Below are positions 52,796-63,454 of a stretch of 64,000 nucleotides of DNA, in pieces. Source of the stretch: Bryobacterales bacterium (lineage in GTDB: Bacteria; Acidobacteriota; Terriglobia; Bryobacterales; Bryobacteraceae); the NCBI GenBank assembly GCA_019261985.1, contig JAFAQY010000033.1, positions 1 to 64,000 of the forward strand, read 5' to 3'. Positions within the stretch are counted from its first letter, which is position 1; each line of letters opens with the position of its first letter. Below the pieces are notes generated by a model, which saw nothing but the letters and a program-made list of their open reading frames with translations, was not told the origin of the DNA and searched no databases. A program made the position numbers and the translations under genes.

Positions 52796-55700
52796 CTAGA
52801 ACGTAAAGCGCGCGACGATCTGCCCCGATCGCGGCCGGGCGCCCGCGCCGTTCAGCGAATTCACGAAGCCATAACCCGCGGAGAGCGCGCCTGTCTGTCC
52901 GTTCGGGTAAGGGTTCGCATTCTGAGTGGCGGTGTTGGGGTTGGTAGCGAATATGCCACCCGCGGACGGCGCAGAATAAAATACGCGGTTGAAAATATTC
53001 TGGAACTCCGCCCGGATCTGGAAATTATAGCGGCCTTCCTTTCCCATCCGGAAATTGCGGCCCACGTTGACGTTCTCCACCGGTTGGCGCTGCCAGCGGT
53101 AGTTGTTGTAAAACGGCGCGGATGCGCCCCACTGTCCCGGAGCCGCATCTACCCAAGCTTTGGGGTTCAGCGCGAGCTGCTTGGTGGGATCGAAATGAGA
53201 ATTGGGGTCCACCAAAAGCGGATTTTGACCCGGAACAACGTTCCAGAAGGTGAATCCGCCACCCCACGTAGCAGGATTATTATTGTTGTCGCGAGCCAAC
53301 TCAGTCGTAAGGCCGTTGCTTGAGGGCGGGCTGGGAATGAGCTGACCACTCTGATAGCGCAACAAAGCTCCGATCTGCCAGTCACGCATTATCCACGACG
53401 CACTTTTCGCAAACCCGTTATCGGCGCGCATGCGCGGAGTCAGGTACGAACCAGAAATTACGGTCGCCAGTGGCGCACCCAACTGCGATAGCTGCTTATT
53501 CTGACCGATGTTGTACACGTCATTGACCAGCGGAGTTCCGGGCGTGAAATACTGCGTTTCCGCGCTGGTGCCCAGCACCAGGTTCTTGCTCCAGGTGAAG
53601 GATCCTTGCATGCTTAGACCATGCGAGAAGCGCTTGGTGCCTTTAATCTGAAGAGCGTCGTACCAAGTGGAGCCCATCGGTGGCCCGAGGAAGGGCGGAA
53701 CGCCATCCCACTGCGGCACTGGGCGGATTGCTTGATTCAAAGTCTGGTTCGTCGGAAAGCCGTTGTATACCGAAGCTGGATTAGCCAAATAGGGGAATCG
53801 CTGGAGCACCTCTGGAGCGCTTATGGGCGTCACTAATAGGGTCCGGTCGGCTGCGTTGTTGATATTGAGCCCGTATCGGGTTAAATCAGATGTTTGAAGC
53901 GCATTGTAGGAGGTGGAATCGAGTTCCGGCGCCGTCCACCACACGCCGCGGTTGCCTACGTAGGTGGCTTCCAAAACCAAATCCCGAAAGACTTCCCGCT
54001 GAACTCCGACGCTCCATGTCCAAACCCGCGGGGGCCGCGAACTGCGGTCGATGGTGATGAACGGCGATTGGGGGGTGTAAATGGGATTGCCGTTCGCATC
54101 GAATCCCGTTCTGGTCGGGAAGATGCCTTCATCGAAGTTGGGGTAAACCAGCGGAGCGTTGCCAAACGGATTGCCGGGGGCAAACGGGTTGCCGCCAGTC
54201 AGATTACTCATGAATGGGATGCCGTAACCCGGTCCGCTGAGGGAATAGAACGCAATATCGTTATAAGACAGGAACGCGTTGTTCGGCGCGGCTGAGTATT
54301 GGATTCCGAAGCCGCCGCGAATGACGGTCTTGTCAATTACCTGATAAGCGAACCCGATTCGCGGCTGGAAGGCCCACGGGTAATTGTGCGAGAACTGGCA
54401 ATTGCAGCGTCCTTGACCGTCGCCTTCGAAAAGCGTCGCGCCAACCCTGCCTAGCGTTGGATTGATGGTATTAAAAGAACCCGAAGGCATGCGCCCGTAC
54501 TGCTCCTTCAAATACGTCAGGTAGTCGTACCGGAGCCCATAATCCAGAGTGAGCTTCCTAGTCACCTTCCAACTATCCTGCGCATAGAAGCCTAGCGCGT
54601 GACTGCCCAACTTGGATTGCTGAGGCGGATTGATATTCAAGTTGTCGACTTGTCCGAGCAGAAAGCTGGCGTAGGCGAACCCGGTGGTGAAGGGGGCCCA
54701 AGGGCCGGCGCCAAGCCGGTTTTCATCAGGATTGCCCGTCGAGGTTTTGGAAATATTGAAGATGCCGTTGGACCGGTATACGCTGACGTCCGGGAAGCCT
54801 TCAATCATCAGCTCTCCGCCGAATTTGTAGGTGTGATTCCCTTTTATCCACGTCAGGTTTGCGTTAGCGGTCGGTTTTTCGTCCCAAAGGTCTTGGAGGA
54901 ACCCGCCCGGACCGAGCGCGCCGCCGCCGAACGGACTGGAAGACAGATTCACGCCGCCGCTCAGGAAGTCGTCTAAGCCGCCGAAACTGGGGAAATAGTT
55001 TGGCGCGTAATAACCATGCAGGCCCAAAGTGGTCTGGTCGAAATGCGGAGCGCCGGACGGAATATACGTGTAAAGCAACCCAATGCCCAGGTGCAGCAGC
55101 AGCGTGGGCTTGATGCTTTGGTCGTAGTTGATCCGGCTGGTGTAGGAATGGTTATCGGTGGCCGACGGCTGCGCAACGGGGCCGGGCACGCCGTTGTTGT
55201 TCGGGTTGAACGTCAGGATCTGATTGAAATACAGCGACAGCTTTGTGGTCGGGCTGACGGAGTGATCCAGTTTGAAAGAGTAGTTGGTGGTGTGTTGATA
55301 GCTGGAGTACGGCGGAAAGATTCCGTTGTTTATCGCTCCGGGCCCGTTAGCCGTTGGAATGAAGTTCTGAATCGCGAGAGCTACCGGATCGAGCCGGTTC
55401 TTTGGAATGACATTGCCCGGGAACGGATCGCGCAGCGTCACGCCATTCACGGTTCTAGTCGTCTGGGGATCATAAATCTGGTCGACGAACATGATTCGGC
55501 CGAGCGCATCAAAAACGGGCGCGCCAGTCTGTATTACGCCCACGGGAAGAGGCGACGCCGCGCCCGAGAAATCTCCATTGCGGTAAGCGTCGGTGGGCAG
55601 GGTCCAGGTTATGGGAAAACTCTTGTTTTCCTGGAATCGCTCGAAATTAAAGAAGAAGAAGCTCTTGTTCCGCCCGTCATAAATTTTCCCCAAGTGGATG

Positions 55701-56611
55701 GGGCCGCCAATCGTGCCGCCGTAATCGAAACGGCGCTGAACGGGCCTGTAAAGCTCTCCGGCTTTTTGGGAATTGCCTGTGATGACACCGGCATCGGTGA
55801 ACGGTAGTCCGGCGTTCAAGGCTTCATTCACGAAGTAGATGTAGGCACTCCCGTGGAACTGGTTGGAGCCGGACTTCATGGTGTAGTTGAAATAGCCGCC
55901 GCCGGCTTGCCCGTATTCCGCCGCGAAATTGCTGGTTTGGACGGAAACCTCTTGAATGGCGTCCATGCCGCTCTGGCTGATCTGCGTATTCTGCCGCCAC
56001 GTTCCGTTAGTGGCGTCCTGTCCCTCAATGCGGATAGCCTCGGTCGAAGCCGGAAGTCCATTCACGCTGAGACCGGCATCCGTCGCGTAGACGACTCCAG
56101 GCAGTAGCTGCGAAGCCGCCAGAGGATCGCGAATGTTGCCGAAACCGTTCCCGAAGAAGCTCTGACTGCCGCTCAGCGTGAGCACGGGAAGATTGTCGGC
56201 ATCGTCGGATGTCACCTGGTGGCTCACCTCGCCACTCTCAGTTTTCAGCAGGGGCGCTTCTTCGGTGACGGTAACCGACTCCGTCGCGGCCCCGACCTCC
56301 ATCGTCACGTCCTGGCGCGTATCGGTGGCGACGGACACCTGGATATTCGTCTTCGTGTATTTCTTGAAGCCCATTACGGTGACGTTCAATTCGTAACGGC
56401 CTGACGGCACCGAGATCACATAGTTTCCGGTTCCGGAAGTACCACCCTGATAAACGATTCCCGTATCGGCGCTTTTCACCTCAATCATGGCGCCGGCAAT
56501 CACGGCTCCGGCGGGGTCTCTGATTTCGCCGGTGATCGTACCGCGATCCGATTGAGCGAGCGCTGCCATTGATAAAAGGAAAAAACAAATACTTCTCTTC
56601 AAGACCGACAT
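52796..56611 (-). CDS. Oar-type TonB-dependent outer-membrane receptor (Oar-2)
   Basis: 1271 residues from ATG 56611, which has GGAGGG 3-8 bp upstream; an earlier ATG at 56695 lacks a ribosome site. Signal peptide (SICFFLLSMAALA), carboxypeptidase-regulatory-like domain (GTITGEIRDPAGAVIAGAMI), plug (VTVTEEAPLLKTESGEVSHQ, GLSVNGLPASTEAIRIEGQD, EVSVQTSNFAAEYGQAGGGY) and barrel, ending QIVARFTF with terminal Phe. It differs from Oar-1 in the plug, so the substrates probably differ. A 20-bp site shared with the Oar-1/regulator region lies 99 bp upstream. Confidence 0.92.
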   Translation of the reverse strand: MSVLKRSICFFLLSMAALAQSDRGTITGEIRDPAGAVIAGAMIEVKSADTGIVYQGGTSGTGNYVISVPSGRYELNVTVMGFKKYTKTNIQVSVATDTRQDVTMEVGAATESVTVTEEAPLLKTESGEVSHQVTSDDADNLPVLTLSGSQSFFGNGFGNIRDPLAASQLLPGVVYATDAGLSVNGLPASTEAIRIEGQDATNGTWRQNTQISQSGMDAIQEVSVQTSNFAAEYGQAGGGYFNYTMKSGSNQFHGSAYIYFVNEALNAGLPFTDAGVITGNSQKAGELYRPVQRRFDYGGTIGGPIHLGKIYDGRNKSFFFFNFERFQENKSFPITWTLPTDAYRNGDFSGAASPLPVGVIQTGAPVFDALGRIMFVDQIYDPQTTRTVNGVTLRDPFPGNVIPKNRLDPVALAIQNFIPTANGPGAINNGIFPPYSSYQHTTNYSFKLDHSVSPTTKLSLYFNQILTFNPNNNGVPGPVAQPSATDNHSYTSRINYDQSIKPTLLLHLGIGLLYTYIPSGAPHFDQTTLGLHGYYAPNYFPSFGGLDDFLSGGVNLSSSPFGGGALGPGGFLQDLWDEKPTANANLTWIKGNHTYKFGGELMIEGFPDVSVYRSNGIFNISKTSTGNPDENRLGAGPWAPFTTGFAYASFLLGQVDNLNINPPQQSKLGSHALGFYAQDSWKVTRKLTLDYGLRYDYLTYLKEQYGRMPSGSFNTINPTLGRVGATLFEGDGQGRCNCQFSHNYPWAFQPRIGFAYQVIDKTVIRGGFGIQYSAAPNNAFLSYNDIAFYSLSGPGYGIPFMSNLTGGNPFAPGNPFGNAPLVYPNFDEGIFPTRTGFDANGNPIYTPQSPFITIDRSSRPPRVWTWSVGVQREVFRDLVLEATYVGNRGVWWTAPELDSTSYNALQTSDLTRYGLNINNAADRTLLVTPISAPEVLQRFPYLANPASVYNGFPTNQTLNQAIRPVPQWDGVPPFLGPPMGSTWYDALQIKGTKRFSHGLSMQGSFTWSKNLVLGTSAETQYFTPGTPLVNDVYNIGQNKQLSQLGAPLATVISGSYLTPRMRADNGFAKSASWIMRDWQIGALLRYQSGQLIPSPPSSNGLTTELARDNNNNPATWGGGFTFWNVVPGQNPLLVDPNSHFDPTKQLALNPKAWVDAAPGQWGASAPFYNNYRWQRQPVENVNVGRNFRMGKEGRYNFQIRAEFQNIFNRVFYSAPSAGGIFATNPNTATQNANPYPNGQTGALSAGYGFVNSLNGAGARPRSGQIVARFTF

Positions 56612-56709
56612 GGACCCTCCAACATGGATTAGAACCGACACACTAAGACCACTTGTATGCAACTTGGTCAATGCTATCCGAGTGGTCTGGAGCATTCAAG
56701 ACCTGCTCC

Positions 56710-56729
56710 AAAATTTGACGCAAATTTGA
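56710..56729 (-). promoter_or_regulatory. Candidate direct-repeat operator (site 2)
   Basis: Minus strand TCAAA-N4-GCGTCAAATTTT about 99 bp upstream of the Oar-2 ATG. It shares 16 of 20 bases and the exact 11-bp spacing with site 1 at 35943-35963. Confidence 0.45.
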
Positions 56730-56954
56730 TCCTGCTGGGGACAGTAGGGCGCGTAACAGGTAGTAAGTGGGTTTTATGCGCTCTCTGGCGCAAACTAACA
56801 GTAGTGGCCGGGATTATTCGAGGCGAGGTCCCACAGTGTGCCCGTGGTCAGCGCACTGACGTCCGCGGGACTCTACTCCGGGCCGCGGCCGCTTGTGCGG
56901 CACGGCTGTCCGGGAAAGTGCAATGTGGCGCAATAGGGAAGGCGATCGGCTGGC

Positions 56955-57012
56955 CGCTCAGGCGAGCTAATGCCGTCCCCACAGGGGCTATACGCCAATT
57001 TCTACAATTACG
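56955..57012 (+). repeat. Palindromic repeat N, decayed, with conserved tail
   Basis: The hairpin part is eroded (CAGGCGAGCTAATGCCG), but CCCCACA and the tail GGCTATACGCCAATTTCTA-CAATTACG match copies E and K. It ends 6 bp before the rplK stop. Confidence 0.65.
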
Positions 57013-57018
57013 TACTAG

Positions 57019-57447
57019 CTAGATTACGTCGACGCCCATCGAACGCGCCGTTCCCTTCACCTGATTAATGGCGCCTTCGAGGTCGAAGCTGTTGAGATCG
57101 GGGAGTTTGATTTTCGCGATCTCCTCCACCTGCTTCAGAGTGATTTTGCCCACACGGTTTTTGTTCGGTTCAGGCGAGCCCTTCGCGAGATTGACGGCGC
57201 GCTTGATTAGCACCGGCACCGGCGGCGTCTTGGTGATGAATGTGAACGAGCGGTCTGAATAGATCGTAATCACGACGGGAATGATCAGGCCCTCCTGATC
57301 CTTCGCCGAGGTCTTGGCGTTGAACGCCTTACAAAATTCCATGATGTTAACGCCCTGAGGTCCCAGCGCAGTACCCACCGGCGGCGCAGGCGTGGCCTTG
57401 CCCGCGGGGATCTGCAGCTTTACCATGGCGTTTACCTTCTTGGCCAT
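57019..57447 (-). CDS. rplK: 50S ribosomal protein L11
   Basis: 142 residues. Signatures: [57 protein letters not shown] and [11 protein letters not shown] at the end. It binds 23S rRNA at the GTPase-associated centre. It follows nusG by 7 bp. The usual partner rplA is not seen next to it; downstream lies a repeat and Oar-2. Confidence 0.97.
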   Translation of the reverse strand: MAKKVNAMVKLQIPAGKATPAPPVGTALGPQGVNIMEFCKAFNAKTSAKDQEGLIIPVVITIYSDRSFTFITKTPPVPVLIKRAVNLAKGSPEPNKNRVGKITLKQVEEIAKIKLPDLNSFDLEGAINQVKGTARSMGVDVI

Positions 57448-57454
57448 AACTCTC

Positions 57455-58114
57455 CTATATTTTCTCTACTTGCAGGAAATCCAGTTCCACCGGCGTTGCA
57501 CGGCCGAAAATCGTCACCAGCACACGCAAGGTGTTGCGCTCCGCGTTAACCTCGTCCACTTTGCCGGAGAAGTTCGTGAACGGCCCATCGATGATGCGCA
57601 CATTCTCGCCCTTTTCGAAGCTGAGCTTGGGCCGCGGATGCTCGGCCGATTTCTCCTGCCGGTACAGGATCGAATTGACTTCGTCGGCGGTCAGCGGCAC
57701 CGGCGAGGTCCCGCCGCCGACGAATCCGGTGACGCGCGGCGTGGCCTTTACGGCGTGCCACAGCTCATCGTTCATTTCCATTTCGACCAGCACGTAGCCG
57801 GGATAAAGCATGCGCTTGCTGGTGACTTTTTTGCCGCCGCGCAACTCGATGACTTCTTCGGTGGGAATCAAAATCTGACCGATCTTGTCGGCGAATCCGA
57901 ACGCTTCGGCGCGGCTTCGCAACGAGTCCGCGACCTTCTGCTCGAATCCCGAGTAGGTGTGAATGATAAACCAGTTCCGATTGGATGGTTCCGCCAGAGC
58001 CTCGGAGGCGGCTGTCAATCCGCCATCGGACGCCTGCTCTTCGGAGGAGCCGGCATCTTCGGCCGCTTCGTGCTGGGCGACCTCGTGCTCCACGGATTCG
58101 GTTTCGTCGGACAT
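57455..58114 (-). CDS. nusG: Transcription termination/antitermination factor NusG
   Basis: 219 residues, with an acidic about 45-residue N-terminal extension ([17 protein letters not shown]) before the NGN domain ([42 protein letters not shown]). The C-terminal KOW motif is [20 protein letters not shown]. It binds RNA polymerase and links it to Rho or ribosomes. The extension is longer than in E. coli NusG. secE lies directly upstream. Confidence 0.96.
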   Translation of the reverse strand: MSDETESVEHEVAQHEAAEDAGSSEEQASDGGLTAASEALAEPSNRNWFIIHTYSGFEQKVADSLRSRAEAFGFADKIGQILIPTEEVIELRGGKKVTSKRMLYPGYVLVEMEMNDELWHAVKATPRVTGFVGGGTSPVPLTADEVNSILYRQEKSAEHPRPKLSFEKGENVRIIDGPFTNFSGKVDEVNAERNTLRVLVTIFGRATPVELDFLQVEKI

Positions 58115-58133
58115 AACTTCCTCTCTTGTAGGG

Positions 58134-58370
58134 CTAACGGTTGAACGAGTTCATCAACCGCTTGAGTCCTTCGCTGACCAGCGTATCGACCAAGGCGAAG
58201 TACGCGGCGAATGCAAACACGGCCACGATTACTACACCTGTGGTCGCGCGCACCTGCTTCCAAGAAGGCCAAGTCACCCGCTTCATTTCGAGCTGAAGCT
58301 CTTGAAAATAGTCCTTCACCTGCGCGGGCCAACCGGCGGCCTTCTGCGACAAACTCTGTTCTTCAGCCAT
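58134..58370 (-). CDS. secE: Preprotein translocase subunit SecE
   Basis: 78 residues with one transmembrane helix ([20 protein letters not shown]) preceded by the amphipathic [20 protein letters not shown], the SecE signature with the conserved RVTWPS. It is the minimal single-helix form. It stabilises SecY at the inner membrane. It sits between tRNA-Trp and nusG, the common bacterial order. Confidence 0.95.
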   Translation of the reverse strand: MAEEQSLSQKAAGWPAQVKDYFQELQLEMKRVTWPSWKQVRATTGVVIVAVFAFAAYFALVDTLVSEGLKRLMNSFNR

Positions 58371-58407
58371 AAACTCTCTTCCTGTTTTGGAGAATACTAC
58401 ACAGGGC

Positions 58408-58482
58408 TGGCAGGGGCGGAGGGATTCGAACCCCCACTCGCGGTTTTGGAGACCGCTGGTCTGCCGTTAAACCTACGCCCCT
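58408..58482 (-). tRNA. tRNA-Trp (CCA anticodon)
   Basis: The minus strand folds as a cloverleaf: acceptor AGGGGCG/CGCCCCT, D-stem GGTT/GACC, anticodon stem GCGGT/ACCGC with loop CTCCAAA (anticodon CCA), T-arm GGGGG-TTCGAAT-CCCTC, discriminator G and encoded CCA (58408-58410). 72 nt plus CCA. The position upstream of secE-nusG is standard. Confidence 0.95.
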
Positions 58483-58648
58483 ACAAAAGCGGCCGCGCAG
58501 GCACAAGCCAGGGGCCAGCCGCAACCCTTAGTGTAGCACTTGGGCGATGCCGGTTGATGCGATTCTCTGTAGATTTCCTGGGACAAAGGACGCGGTGCGG
58601 CGGGGTAAGCGAGTTTGGCTTGATGAGGGTTGATATGATGGGGCCATC

Positions 58649-58894
58649 ATGATGGCTCGCACCCAAATCTCACTTGGCCCTGAAATCCAGCGGCGCGCCC
58701 GCCAGCGGGCTAGCGATTTGGGCGTTTCGTTTGCCGAGTATATCCGCCGATTGGTTCTGCGAGATCTTGGACAGGGTCGCCGCACCGTCGATACCCATCT
58801 CGTATTCGATCTCGGCAGTTCCGGCGCTTCGGACATCGCCAAGGAAAAGGACGCCGTGATTTCGCGGGCATTCGCAAATTCCAGAAAGAAGTAA
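58649..58894 (+). CDS. VapB-like ribbon-helix-helix antitoxin
   Basis: 81 residues (ATG at 58649 or 58652). The N-terminus RTQISLGPEIQRRARQRAS with GVSFAEYIRRLVLRDL is the ribbon-helix-helix DNA-binding pattern; the C-terminal half is the likely toxin-binding tail. A PIN toxin frame follows 7 bp later. Transcribed opposite to the surrounding translation genes. Confidence 0.72.
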   Translation: MMARTQISLGPEIQRRARQRASDLGVSFAEYIRRLVLRDLGQGRRTVDTHLVFDLGSSGASDIAKEKDAVISRAFANSRKK

Positions 58895-58901
58895 TCTCTC
58901 C

Positions 58902-59316
58902 GTGAGCATCTTCGTTGATACTTCTGATTTGGTACGCCGCCGCCGATTCCTCCGATATAAGCAATGACCGCGCCAAGACGATCCTGGCCACCGGGGAAGC
59001 ATTGGTCACCTCAGACCATGTATTGGTTGAAACCTGGACCTTGCTGCGCCATCGCATTCATCGCAAAGCAGCGGAGCGATTTTGGGAGGGACTCAGGGCC
59101 GGCATCAGCGCAATCGAAGCGGTGGGAGCAGCGGATTTGGAAACAGCGTGGCAAATCGGTTCCTCCTACCGGGATCAGGATTTCTCTCTGGTTGACCGGA
59201 CCAGCTTCGCGGTGATGCTGCGGCTAGGCATCGATTGCGCCGCATCCTTTGATGACGATTTTGCAGTATTCCGCTTCGGACCGAACAAACGGCGCGCATT
59301 CACGATCTTGCGATAA
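58902..59316 (+). pseudogene. VapC-like PIN-domain toxin, frameshifted after the first strand
   Basis: GTG at 58902 starts SIFVDTS with the first catalytic Asp, but the next codons leave the family pattern and the frame soon stops. From 58930 another frame continues WYAAADSSDISNDRAKTILA, SDHVLVETWTLLRHR (Glu), FSLVDRTSFAVMLRLGI (Asp) and ASFDDDFAVFRFGP (Asp). Removing one base of GATT at 58926-58929 restores VDTSVWYAAAD and a normal 138-residue PIN ribonuclease. As read, any product from a later start lacks the first catalytic Asp. Confidence 0.7.
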
Positions 59317-59332
59317 GCGCCGGCCCGGCTGA

Positions 59333-59485
59333 CTACTTGATTTCCTTGTGCGGGTGGTGCTTACGGCAGAAGGGGCAGAACTTTTTGAGTTCCAGCCGCT
59401 CCGTCGTGGTCTTCTTATTCTTCATGCTGCTGTAGTTCTTCCGCTTGCACTCGGTGCACTGCAAGGTGATTTGTTCCCGTGCCAT
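59333..59485 (-). CDS. rpmG: 50S ribosomal protein L33
   Basis: 50 residues: [20 protein letters not shown], then [20 protein letters not shown] and [10 protein letters not shown]. It has the four-Cys zinc form (CTEC and CPFC), so a zinc-binding (C+) paralogue. It is located between tuf and the vapBC module. Confidence 0.95.
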   Translation of the reverse strand: MAREQITLQCTECKRKNYSSMKNKKTTTERLELKKFCPFCRKHHPHKEIK

Positions 59486-59509
59486 TTTTCAGACTCCTTT
59501 TCTGAGGGG

Positions 59510-60697
<1,188 letters not shown>

Positions 60698-60719
60698 TGT
60701 TCTCTCCTTAGCGTGTCAG

Positions 60720-60831
60720 GTGGAGCAGGCTTCAGCCTGCAACCGGGGCTTCAGCCCCGGTCAGCATACCGGGATTAAACTCCCGGTCGTCCGGGACTAA
60801 AGTCCCGGTTGCAAGCTAAAGCTTGCTCCAC
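60720..60831 (+). repeat. Multi-hairpin palindromic repeat O, type 2, fusA-tuf junction
   Basis: 112 bp with complementary ends GTGGAGC/GCTCCAC and five hairpins: CAGGCTTCAGCCTG, CCGGGGCTTCAGCCCCGG, ACCGGGATTAAACTCCCGGT, CCGGGACTAAAGTCCCGG and CAAGCTAAAGCTTG. It ends 4 bp before the fusA stop. Confidence 0.87.
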
Positions 60832-60834
60832 CAC

Positions 60835-62922
60835 TTACGCCACCTTTCCTTGCGCCCTGCTCGTAATCTCTTCCGCGATATTCTTCGGAACTTCTTCGTA
60901 CTGCCCGAAATGCATGGTGAACCCGCCCCGGCCCTGCGTTCTCGAACGCAATTCCGTCGCGTAGCCGAACATTTCCGAGAGCGGCACCATCGCCCGGATG
61001 ATTTGCGTGGAGCCTAAAATTTCCGTGCCTTCCAGCCGGCCGCGGCGGGAAATCAGATCCCCGTTCACCGGGCCCATGTATTCGTCCGGCACCACGACTT
61101 CAATCTTCATCACCGGCTCAAGCAGCACTGGCTTGGCCTTGCGCGCGGCTTCTTTGAAGCAAATGGAACCACAGATCTTAAACGCCATTTCCGACGAGTC
61201 CACTTCGTGATACGCCCCGTCGAATACCGTGACTTTTATATTTGCCATGGGATAGCCGGCGAGAACGCCGTGCTCCATTGCCTCGGCCACGCCTTTTTCT
61301 ACCGCCGGAATGTATTCCCTCGGTATCGAGCCGCCGGCGATATCGTTCACGAACTCGAATTCCTGCTCTTTGTCGGGTTCGACGCGCAGCTTGCAGCGGG
61401 CGTATTGGCCCGCGCCGCCGGTTTGTTTCTTGTGCGTATAGTCGTACTCGGCCACCGAGCGGATCGTTTCCCGATACGCCACCTGGGGCTTGCCGACGTT
61501 GGCGCCGACGTTGAATTCGCGCTGCATGCGGTCGACGATAATCTCCAAATGCAGCTCGCCCATGCCGGCGAGAATCGTCTGGCCGGTGTCCGGGTCCGTC
61601 GAGACTTTCAGCGTGGGATCTTCCTGCACCAGCTTGGCGATCGCCATCCCCAGCTTTTCCTGATCGGCCTTGGTTTTGGGCTCGATTGCAAGCTGAATCA
61701 CCGGAGCCGGGAAGTCGATTGATTCGAGCAACACTGGGGCCGACTCGGCGCAGATAGTATCGCCTGTCACCACGGATTTAAGTCCCACCGCCGCGCAAAT
61801 ATCGCCCGCGAGCACTTCCGTAATTTCCTCGCGCTTGTTGGCGTGCATCTTGACCAAGCGCCCGATGCGCTCCCTGCGGCCTTTTGCCACGTTATAAATT
61901 GTGTCACCCGCGCCCAGCCGCCCGGAGTAAACCCGGATAAACGCGAGCTGGCCGACAAACGGGTCGGTCATGATCTTGAAGACCAGCGCTGCGAACGGTT
62001 CTGCATCGGAAGCCTTGCGCTCCACCGTGACCGTCGCATCATCTACATCCGCGCCCTGAATCGGTGGCACTTCTAGGGGCGACGGCAGGTAATCCACCAC
62101 CGCATCCAGCAAATTCTGAACGCCTTTGTTCTTAAAGGCCGTGCCACAAACCACCGGGAAAATCTTTTGCGCGATCGTCGCTTTACGGATCCCGGCCTTC
62201 AGCTCGGATTGGCTGATCGGCTCGCCTTCGACGAATTTCGTGAAAAGATGATCGTCGGATTCAGCGACGGCTTCAATCAGCTTTTCGTGGAATTCCGTGG
62301 CCTGCGCCTTAAGGTCTTCCGGGACCTCGACATCGTCATACTTGGCGCCCAGCGATTCGTCGCGCCAGACCCGGGCCTTCATCGTGATCAGATCGACGAC
62401 GCCTTTGTACTGATCCTCGGCCCCGATCGGAAGCTGAATCGGCACTGGCCGGGCCTGAAGGCGGTCCACGATGGTGTCCACGGCGCGATAAAAGTCCGCG
62501 CCGGTCCGGTCCATTTTATTGATAAAACAAATTCGCGGAACCTTGTACTTATCCGCTTGCCGCCACACCGTTTCCGACTGGGGTTGCACGCCCGCAACCG
62601 CATCGAACACCGCGACCGCGCCGTCGAGCACGCGCAGGCTCCGCTCGACCTCGGCCGTGAAATCGACGTGACCCGGGGTATCGATGATATTGACGGTGCA
62701 GTCCTGCCATTGACAGGTCGTCGCCGCGGAGGTGATCGTAATACCGCGCTCCTGCTCCTGCGCCATCCAGTCCATAACCGCCGTCCCCTCATGCACCTCT
62801 CCGATCTTGTAGGTCCGGCCGGTGTAATAGAGGATGCGCTCGGTCGTAGTGGTCTTACCGGCATCGATGTGCGCCATGATGCCGATATTGCGCATTTTCT
62901 CTAATGGAACGGTTCTTGCCAT
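60835..62922 (-). CDS. fusA: Elongation factor G
   Basis: A 695-residue translational GTPase that drives ribosomal translocation. G1 [14 protein letters not shown], effector [17 protein letters not shown]3 [17 protein letters not shown]4 [10 protein letters not shown], and C-terminal [16 protein letters not shown]. Second-last gene of the str operon part seen here. Confidence 0.98.
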   Translation of the reverse strand: MARTVPLEKMRNIGIMAHIDAGKTTTTERILYYTGRTYKIGEVHEGTAVMDWMAQEQERGITITSAATTCQWQDCTVNIIDTPGHVDFTAEVERSLRVLDGAVAVFDAVAGVQPQSETVWRQADKYKVPRICFINKMDRTGADFYRAVDTIVDRLQARPVPIQLPIGAEDQYKGVVDLITMKARVWRDESLGAKYDDVEVPEDLKAQATEFHEKLIEAVAESDDHLFTKFVEGEPISQSELKAGIRKATIAQKIFPVVCGTAFKNKGVQNLLDAVVDYLPSPLEVPPIQGADVDDATVTVERKASDAEPFAALVFKIMTDPFVGQLAFIRVYSGRLGAGDTIYNVAKGRRERIGRLVKMHANKREEITEVLAGDICAAVGLKSVVTGDTICAESAPVLLESIDFPAPVIQLAIEPKTKADQEKLGMAIAKLVQEDPTLKVSTDPDTGQTILAGMGELHLEIIVDRMQREFNVGANVGKPQVAYRETIRSVAEYDYTHKKQTGGAGQYARCKLRVEPDKEQEFEFVNDIAGGSIPREYIPAVEKGVAEAMEHGVLAGYPMANIKVTVFDGAYHEVDSSEMAFKICGSICFKEAARKAKPVLLEPVMKIEVVVPDEYMGPVNGDLISRRGRLEGTEILGSTQIIRAMVPLSEMFGYATELRSRTQGRGGFTMHFGQYEEVPKNIAEEITSRAQGKVA

Positions 62923-62936
62923 AACTTCTTTGTTAT

Positions 62937-62964
62937 CAGTCTTCAGTTATCCGTCGTCAGTTAC
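62937..62964. repeat. Short CAGTTNT heptad array
   Basis: Units CAGTCTT, CAGTTAT, CCGTCGT, CAGTTAC. The last unit overlaps the rpsG stop codon. It fills the rpsG-fusA gap. Confidence 0.55.
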
Positions 62965-63431
62965 CAGCGGTAATGCGCAAAAGCTTTATTTGCCTCCGCC
63001 ATCCGGTGAACGTCATCCTTCTTTTTGATTGCTCCGCCGCGGAGATTGGCCGCGTCGTTCAGCTCATTCGCCAGCTTTTCCGGCATGCTCTTTTCCGGCC
63101 GGCTACGCGCATTTTGCAAAATCCAGCGGATCGCAAGCGAAGTACGCCGGTTCTGCGGAACTTCAACCGGAACCTGGTAGTTCGCGCCGCCGACGCGCCT
63201 AGTCTTAACTTCAAGCAGCGGTCTGCAATTCTCGACCGCTTTCTTAAAAAGCTTCAGCGGATCGTCGCCCGACCGGTCCCGGATTTTATCCATCGCGCCA
63301 TAGAAAATCTTCTGGGAAACGGCCTTTTTGCCGTCCCACATCATCGAATTCACGAACTTTTCCGCGAGCGTCGAGTTATATACGGGGTCCGGCAGGATCT
63401 CGCGGGATTCGGGTCTGCGTCTGCGTGGCAT
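62961..63431 (-). CDS. rpsG: 30S ribosomal protein S7
   Basis: 156 residues: [60 protein letters not shown] and the C-terminal AHYRW. It nucleates the 30S head and often represses its operon. It follows rpsL. Confidence 0.97.
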   Translation of the reverse strand: MPRRRRPESREILPDPVYNSTLAEKFVNSMMWDGKKAVSQKIFYGAMDKIRDRSGDDPLKLFKKAVENCRPLLEVKTRRVGGANYQVPVEVPQNRRTSLAIRWILQNARSRPEKSMPEKLANELNDAANLRGGAIKKKDDVHRMAEANKAFAHYRW

Positions 63432-63454
63432 GCGTTCCTCTTATCTGGCGCCTC

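Larger units (their letters stand above)
56612..57018. other. Upstream region of Oar-2 and end of rplK
   Basis: About 400 bp without a supported gene. It holds a candidate promoter on the minus strand (TTGACC, 17 bp, TCTTAG near 56668-56640), the direct-repeat site at 56710-56729 and repeat N. Confidence 0.4.

Noticed and set aside
55016-55807. 263-codon + strand frame
   Set aside because: Antisense shadow of the Oar-2 barrel.
62167-62904. 245-codon + strand frame
   Set aside because: Antisense shadow of fusA caused by high GC third positions.
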